A stretch of DNA of 64,000 nt from Eggerthellaceae bacterium (GTDB lineage: Bacteria; Actinomycetota; Coriobacteriia; Coriobacteriales; Eggerthellaceae). Position numbers and translations under genes: made by a program. The DNA lies in assembly GCA_017440565.1 (NCBI GenBank), contig JAFSHA010000026.1, forward strand, positions 1 to 64,000, read 5' to 3'. Position 1 is the stretch's first letter; each line of letters begins with the position of its first letter. The notes beneath the pieces are model-generated. The model was not told where the DNA came from. It made no database searches and worked only from the letters and a program-made list of their open reading frames with translations. This document shows, piece after piece, positions 59,225 through 64,000 of this stretch.

Positions 59225-60679
59225 CTATTTGGAGAGGTATTCGCGCAGAGAGGTGTCGGCGATGCTTGCATGGGAGCGCGCGTCCGCGTAGGCGTCCACC
59301 TCGTCCTCTATTCCCGCATCGACAATTGCCGCCACCATTTCAGCCGGTTCGGATCCTATCTGCTGTGCAAGGGCGGCCGCCTCGGCATCAAGCTGGTTGT
59401 ATTGGTCGTTTTCAGCCGCTGCCTTCTCCTTGTTCCTGTCGAGGTAAGCCTGGTCGGAAAGAAGCGCGTGCTTGGTGGCCTCGATCCTCAACTCCACATA
59501 ACGCTCGTACTCGGAGAAATCCAGACCCTCCATCTCCGATTCAGCCGCCGCCAAACAGGGCAAAACCTCTGAGAACGCCGCAAGGGCCTCATTTGATTTC
59601 TGCATGGAAAGAGCCACGGTTTCCTTCGATGTATCCGAAGCCAGCGACGCTGCCTCCCTTGCAAGCGAATCGCCTTCGACCAAGTTGATCCACGCCTCCT
59701 CGGCATGATCAAACGCGTTATTAGCCAGCACCGCATGCTCGACAATGGCGCAGCCCGACTCGATCATGGCCAACCGCGTCCTCACAGCGACAAGCGCCTG
59801 TGAAGCGGCCTCTTGGTCATACGGATCCTCCAGGCTAGGCTGGATCGCTTCGATATTCGCCGCCGCATCAGCAAGCATCACCGCGGAATCGGAAAGATCG
59901 GCTTTGACCCGCTGGTATTCTGCACTTGCATCACTCGGAAGGCTCTCCCACCCGTCGTTGATGCAGGTAACCACCATTTCATCGAGCTCAAGAACAGCCT
60001 CGTCGGCTTTCTCGATCGCTTTTATGTTCCCCACAAGGCGCGAACGCGCATCCTGCTGCGCCTGCACGCTTCCATACACGGTCAAGCCAACCGCGGCGAC
60101 TGCGACAATGCAGGCAGCGGACAAAACAAAAGCCACGAACGCCTTTCGGCGCTTGCGAGTCGCCTTGCGTTTCGCCACCTCATCATACGGCGCGGCCCAA
60201 GCACCCGCAGAAACGTCTTTCGAAGAGGCGGCAGATGCAGCTGCAGAAGCTGGCGCAAGGGACGAAGCCAACCCGACGATCCCCCCAGAAGCTCCGTCTG
60301 ATGCAGAAGCCGCCTTGCCACCCGTTTCGGTTAAGCTCGACGTATCCCCCGCCGAAGACCCCTCCCCCAACGTGACCGAGCTCGTCACGCTTGGAAGCAA
60401 GGGCGTCGAGGAAGAGCCACCTTCGGTTGAGACGAACTCGCCGGAAGGCAGCATGAGGCCCTGCTCCTTCACGGGCGTTGCCGGAGGCTTCTTACGCAAA
60501 CCGAGCGTGAACAGCGAAATGATTCCCAAAGAAGGAGCCTTTATCGACGGGGTGCTTTTCCCGCCGTCAAGGGATTGCTTGGCAGCATCGAGCACGCTGA
60601 ACGAAATCTCGTTCGACGTTCCGTGCGTGTTGCTCTTAATGTGAGCCGCGCGTGCTATTTTGCTTTCCCGTTTTTTCAC
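59225..60679 (-). CDS. Membrane-anchored helical protein of unknown function
   Basis: A 484-residue protein that I do not recognise. The start is GTG at 60679, preceded by GAGGGGGAGC. Residues 1-165 are disordered and Ser/Gly/Ala-rich, followed by a basic patch (KRKATRKRRK). One membrane helix follows (AFVAFVLSAACIVAVAAVGL). The outer 280 residues are helical with many Ala/Glu, suggesting an extracytoplasmic coiled coil. The arrangement (cytosolic disordered arm, basic stop-transfer, long outer helical part) resembles cell-surface or division scaffold proteins, but no family motif is seen. Confidence 0.65.
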   Translation of the reverse strand: MKKRESKIARAAHIKSNTHGTSNEISFSVLDAAKQSLDGGKSTPSIKAPSLGIISLFTLGLRKKPPATPVKEQGLMLPSGEFVSTEGGSSSTPLLPSVTSSVTLGEGSSAGDTSSLTETGGKAASASDGASGGIVGLASSLAPASAAASAASSKDVSAGAWAAPYDEVAKRKATRKRRKAFVAFVLSAACIVAVAAVGLTVYGSVQAQQDARSRLVGNIKAIEKADEAVLELDEMVVTCINDGWESLPSDASAEYQRVKADLSDSAVMLADAAANIEAIQPSLEDPYDQEAASQALVAVRTRLAMIESGCAIVEHAVLANNAFDHAEEAWINLVEGDSLAREAASLASDTSKETVALSMQKSNEALAAFSEVLPCLAAAESEMEGLDFSEYERYVELRIEATKHALLSDQAYLDRNKEKAAAENDQYNQLDAEAAALAQQIGSEPAEMVAAIVDAGIEDEVDAYADARSHASIADTSLREYLSK

Positions 60680-60727
60680 GCTCCCCCTCTCAATTTGCTT
60701 CGCCTATTGTACTTTCGCCGTTCGGAA

Positions 60728-60743
60728 TGTTTCACGTGAAACA
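60728..60743. other. parS site 8
   Basis: Exact TGTTTCACGTGAAACA in a 24-bp palindrome, 3 bp past the end of the helicase gene. Confidence 0.9.
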
Positions 60744-60746
60744 TTC

Positions 60747-63700
60747 CTACGCGAATTCTCCCCTTATTCGCTCGACGATCTCGCGCATGGGAAGAATTTG
60801 CACGTTTTTGCTGGGTAACGAGCGAATGAACGACTTCCCATAGCTCTTCGTCAAAAGCCTTCGGTCGGCCAGAATCAAAACTCCCCGGTCGTCCGCCCGG
60901 CGAATCAAGCGCCCCGCCGCCTGTTTGGTCTCCAAAATGGCCGCAGGCAGCACATAGCGACGCCACGCGTAGTCATCCCGTGCGCTGCGTTCGCAGGAAA
61001 GCGGATCGGTTGGCTTCGCAAACGGAAGTTTCGGGATAATCACAGCCTTCAAGGTGGCACCAGGTGCATCGAACCCTTCCCAGAAGCTCTTGAGCGCGAA
61101 GAGCGAAAGATGCTCATCAGCTAGGAAGTCATCGCGCAATCCTTTGACTGAAACGCCCCACTTTTGGCAAACCAGGCGAAGGCCCTGCTCCTTCAACGCG
61201 GGATTAACCTCGTCGAAGCACTTTTCCATCTCCTTGCGATTAGTGAACAGGGTGAGCATCGCCCCGCCTTGCGCAATGTGAGCTTCTGCCAAGAACGCCT
61301 GCAGCTCGGCAAGATAGCGCGGGTCGTTGGGTTCCGGGATGTCATTGGCCACGTACACCGTCATCTGGCGGTCGAAATCATAGCTTGAAGCCAGCGCGAG
61401 CGCGTCAGCGCGCGAGTTCTCGCCCGTATTGAGACCCATAGCGTCTTCGAAGGAGGCGAACGAATCACCCACGGCCAGCGTTGCCGAAGCATAGACAACC
61501 GATTTCGTATTCGCGTAAAGCGTCTCGTTGAGCGTATCTCCCACGTTGAAGGGCATAGCTTCGAGTTTGTCGACGGGTTTGTCTCCGCGCTTGCTCAGAG
61601 TAGTTGCGTACACGTAGTTGTCGCTTGGATTGAACAGGATGGTTTCAGCTGCGCGAATCAGCTCCTTGAGATCCATTGCAACAACGGCTATTTCCCGCTG
61701 AATCGCGGCCGCGCGCTCTTGGTCATCCAGGTAGGCAACAAGCTCCTGGCATGCGGAAGCAAGTTTTTCCGCATGCGAAACCATGGTTTTGCCATAACCG
61801 ATCAAACTCGCAAAGGCGCTTGAGGCACGAACTTCCCCGTTAATCCAAAGCTCGGCAATCTCGTAACCCTTGCTGCGTTTGCTCGGATCAAAAACCAGCA
61901 GATCGCGCATATGATCGCAGAATTCCGCCGCCGCATCCGCAAAGGACGATCCCGCAGCTTTCGCACGATTGGTCAAAGCGTAGAACAACGTTGCTGCGCT
62001 TTCGCCGCCAGAAATCGTCACGGTGCGCTCGGCTCTCGTGAAGACGTTTCGCGCAGTCTCCTCGGATGAGACCTTCTGCGCCAGATACCTTATCTCCTCG
62101 GCGGTCATTTCCATCGAGAAAGCCCGGCGGGCTTCGTTTTCCGCGCCGTGGGCCTCATCAACCGCCCAATAGCGAATAGGCGGGAGAAGCCCATTGCCAG
62201 CCGCAAGGTCGCAAAACAGCAAGCTGTGGTTAGTGACCACGACATGAGACGCCTCCGCCTTCCTTCGTGATCCGTGAACAAAGCAAGCTGTACCATAGAA
62301 GGGACACTTTCTACGAAGGCACTCATGGCTCGAAGTCGTGATGATCTTCTTGGGTAGCGTCCTATAATCGATTTTAAGAGAATCGAGATCATCGTACTCA
62401 GTTTGCTCTATGAAGGAGAGCAATGCCGCGAGCGCAGGGGCTTGGCTGCACTCCTTAGAAGCAACCAGTCGCCTTTTCGGACCTTCGTTGACGATACGCT
62501 CGATCCTTCTCAAGCACGGATAGTGCGAAAAGCCCTTGAGCGCCGTATAGGTTAGGTCGATACCCTCTTCGGAAAGCGATTCACGCAGGCGCGGCAGCTC
62601 CTGATAAACGAGCTGATCAAGCAGAGCATTCGTCTTGGTTGCGACACCGACGTTAATGTTGTTCTTCGTTGCGGTCAGTACGAGGGGGACCAGGTAAGCC
62701 ATGGACTTTCCCACGCCCGTACCTGCCTCAACCGCCAGGTTTCTCTTTTCCCTGAGTGACCTCGCCACCGCAAGGGCCATTTCAACCTGCTCATTGCGAG
62801 CCTCGTAGCTTTCGAAGCGCCGACCCACCAGCCCATCAGCGGAAAAGGCCTGCGAGATCTCTTCTCTCTCCGGAAACTCAAGGCTCTGCGACAAGCCTCC
62901 CTCAGTTTCCTTGTCCCATGAATCTGATTCAATCAACGAAGGTCGCAGCGCAGCCTCATTGGCAGGGTTCTTCACCGTCACGCGAACCTGACCCGATCCA
63001 AAGTAGGAAACGCTTTCGAAGGGCTCATCTCCCCCATCGAGCGTATTTGCATCGCGTTTCGCGCGCATCTCAACGTTTCGTATACGCTCGCTTCTCAGTC
63101 GACGTATCGAGAAAGGCCTCCGCTTCGAAAACAGTTCCATCTGTCCGATCTGCTCCGTCGGCGACACATCATCAGGTTCTCCGCCAAACAACGCGCTTGT
63201 TGATGTTTCACGTGAAACATTTTCTGTCGTGGAAACTGCAAATTCGCTCGATTGAGCCGCGAAAATTACCGTTTCGAATGTTTCACGTGAAACATTCTTC
63301 TCGCTATTTTCATCGAAAGGAACCGCATCATCAGCGCGTCGCTTGCTATATCCTTCCGCGAAATGCTTGAACACTACCACTGTCGGCCAATTCGCAGGAT
63401 CCTCCATCTGAGCAATTTCACGCAGGAGCACATCTGGCATGGAACTGACGGCCGCAAGCAAGATGCGATACAACGCACAGGTAGCAGCAACATCTTCATC
63501 AGCTCGATGGGTCGACAAGGGCGCGCCAAATGCCTTAACCAAATCGATTAACCTATGGGATTTCATCTTAGGCAAGGAAACGCGAGCCAAATCAAGCGAA
63601 TCAAGCCACGTGTTCCCGAGAAGTGGATAACCAGCAGGATGCTTTGTCGTGAAATTACGATCGAACTCCGCGTTATGAGCGACAATCTTCGCATCTCCGA

Positions 63701-63998
63701 CAAACGAAACGAGTGCAGAAAGGGCCTCTTCCGGACTTGGAGCATCCGCGACATCCTCATCATGTATGTTCGTCAAATGAGCTACATCATCAGGGATACT
63801 CTTTCCGGGATTAACGAACGTCACAAACCACTCGACGATCTCCCCTTTCTCCAATCGAGCAGCCGCAATTTGGGTCAATTCATCGTGGTTGAGGGAAAAT
63901 CCAGTTGTCTCGGTATCCAAAACAACAACGTTTCGATCGAACTCGCCATAGTCATTTTGCTTTGCCTTGTCAGGAAGCAGGGCATATCGATCAATCAC
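60747..63998 (-). CDS. DEDDh exonuclease - DinG-type helicase fusion, 5' end at the window edge
   Basis: A 1083-residue protein joining a DnaQ-like 3'-5' exonuclease to a DinG/XPD-type SF2 helicase, as in Firmicutes DinG. Exonuclease motifs: VVLDTETTGF (about 25-34), HNAEFDR, HRADEDVAAT. A long linker (about 230-400) contains two parS-encoded V-S-R-E-T segments. Helicase motifs: EAGTGVGKSMAYL, an Fe-S-type Cys set (CLRR and CPFYGTACF), VDEAHGAEN, ASATLAVG and QAAGRLIRRADDRG. The visible start is a GTG at 63998, two bases from the edge, so its ribosome binding site cannot be checked and the true start may lie outside. It probably acts in repair or on replication-transcription conflicts. Confidence 0.9.
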   Translation of the reverse strand: MIDRYALLPDKAKQNDYGEFDRNVVVLDTETTGFSLNHDELTQIAAARLEKGEIVEWFVTFVNPGKSIPDDVAHLTNIHDEDVADAPSPEEALSALVSFVGDAKIVAHNAEFDRNFTTKHPAGYPLLGNTWLDSLDLARVSLPKMKSHRLIDLVKAFGAPLSTHRADEDVAATCALYRILLAAVSSMPDVLLREIAQMEDPANWPTVVVFKHFAEGYSKRRADDAVPFDENSEKNVSRETFETVIFAAQSSEFAVSTTENVSRETSTSALFGGEPDDVSPTEQIGQMELFSKRRPFSIRRLRSERIRNVEMRAKRDANTLDGGDEPFESVSYFGSGQVRVTVKNPANEAALRPSLIESDSWDKETEGGLSQSLEFPEREEISQAFSADGLVGRRFESYEARNEQVEMALAVARSLREKRNLAVEAGTGVGKSMAYLVPLVLTATKNNINVGVATKTNALLDQLVYQELPRLRESLSEEGIDLTYTALKGFSHYPCLRRIERIVNEGPKRRLVASKECSQAPALAALLSFIEQTEYDDLDSLKIDYRTLPKKIITTSSHECLRRKCPFYGTACFVHGSRRKAEASHVVVTNHSLLFCDLAAGNGLLPPIRYWAVDEAHGAENEARRAFSMEMTAEEIRYLAQKVSSEETARNVFTRAERTVTISGGESAATLFYALTNRAKAAGSSFADAAAEFCDHMRDLLVFDPSKRSKGYEIAELWINGEVRASSAFASLIGYGKTMVSHAEKLASACQELVAYLDDQERAAAIQREIAVVAMDLKELIRAAETILFNPSDNYVYATTLSKRGDKPVDKLEAMPFNVGDTLNETLYANTKSVVYASATLAVGDSFASFEDAMGLNTGENSRADALALASSYDFDRQMTVYVANDIPEPNDPRYLAELQAFLAEAHIAQGGAMLTLFTNRKEMEKCFDEVNPALKEQGLRLVCQKWGVSVKGLRDDFLADEHLSLFALKSFWEGFDAPGATLKAVIIPKLPFAKPTDPLSCERSARDDYAWRRYVLPAAILETKQAAGRLIRRADDRGVLILADRRLLTKSYGKSFIRSLPSKNVQILPMREIVERIRGEFA
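63204..63219. other. parS site 9, inside the DinG-type gene
   Basis: Exact TGTTTCACGTGAAACA in the region encoding the linker between the exonuclease and helicase domains. Confidence 0.9.
63279..63294. other. parS site 10, inside the DinG-type gene
   Basis: Exact TGTTTCACGTGAAACA in a 22-bp palindrome, 75 bp from site 9 and in the same reading frame (V-S-R-E-T-F). Confidence 0.9.
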
Positions 63999-64000
63999 CG

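Overview
The window is high-GC bacterial chromosome. Its gene content points to Coriobacteriia, probably Eggerthellaceae: an actinobacterial-type cell-wall and phospho-signalling block (FhaA-like, PP2C, Ser/Thr kinases, RodA/PBP), an NRAMP-related Mg transporter of the Eggerthella type, indolepyruvate oxidoreductase, and a Zn-type S18. This placement is inference from gene families; no rRNA is present. Ten perfect parS sites (TGTTTCACGTGAAACA) lie in the 64 kb, next to rpsF-ssb-rpsR-rplI-dnaB, so the window is probably close to the replication origin, although neither dnaA nor parAB is inside it.

Layout. 0-6 kb: the end of a Y-family DNA polymerase, two intergenic repeat clusters, tRNA-Arg(CCT), a shikimate-kinase-like gene, tRNA-Ser(GCT), a small membrane protein, ispE and tadA (translationally coupled), and tRNA-Ser(TGA). 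6-12 kb: an inverted-repeat element, a small Cys-rich protein, an aryl-acid module (phenylacetate-CoA ligase, iorB, iorA) with a LuxR remnant inside it, and purE. 12-19 kb: tRNA-Phe, a 1409-residue helicase/nuclease, a prepilin peptidase and a HemN/HutW-type radical SAM protein. 19-25 kb: purD, dnaB, rplI, rpsR, ssb, rpsF and an acidic hypothetical protein. 25.9-26.5 kb: two tRNA-Ser genes.

26.5-43 kb is the most unusual coding region. A minus-strand operon (two unknown proteins and a CbxX-type AAA ATPase) diverges from a plus-strand operon holding a single-polypeptide RodA/FtsW-PBP fusion, an FhaA-like FHA protein, a PP2C phosphatase, a kinase with a Sel1-like tail and a coiled-coil FHA protein. 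This meets a convergent TerY-type triad (VWA, PP2C, atypical kinase), followed by a further kinase with Sel1 repeats. It looks like the actinobacterial rodA-pbpA-fhaA-pstP-pkn locus rebuilt and joined to a TerY phosphorylation triad.

43-64 kb: a PrsA-like foldase, typA, citrate synthase, tRNA-Arg(ACG), a Mg sensor/transport pair (MgtE-N/CBS plus NRAMP-like), an Rrf2 regulator, a ModE/LysR-like wHTH protein, a VanZ-like protein in IS21 debris, a LysR regulator, an M28-peptidase-like membrane protein with a large insert, a membrane coiled-coil protein, and an exonuclease-DinG helicase running to the right edge.

The non-coding part is rich. Three tRNA genes (Ser-TGA, Ser-CGA, Phe) are each followed by a compact hairpin element that lies between 58-71 bp direct repeats of that tRNA's own 3' end and terminator, and that carries an inverted partial copy of the same tRNA. 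A 166-bp repeat occurs twice with compensatory changes in several helices. Three other intergenic elements have inverted, internally repeated ends.
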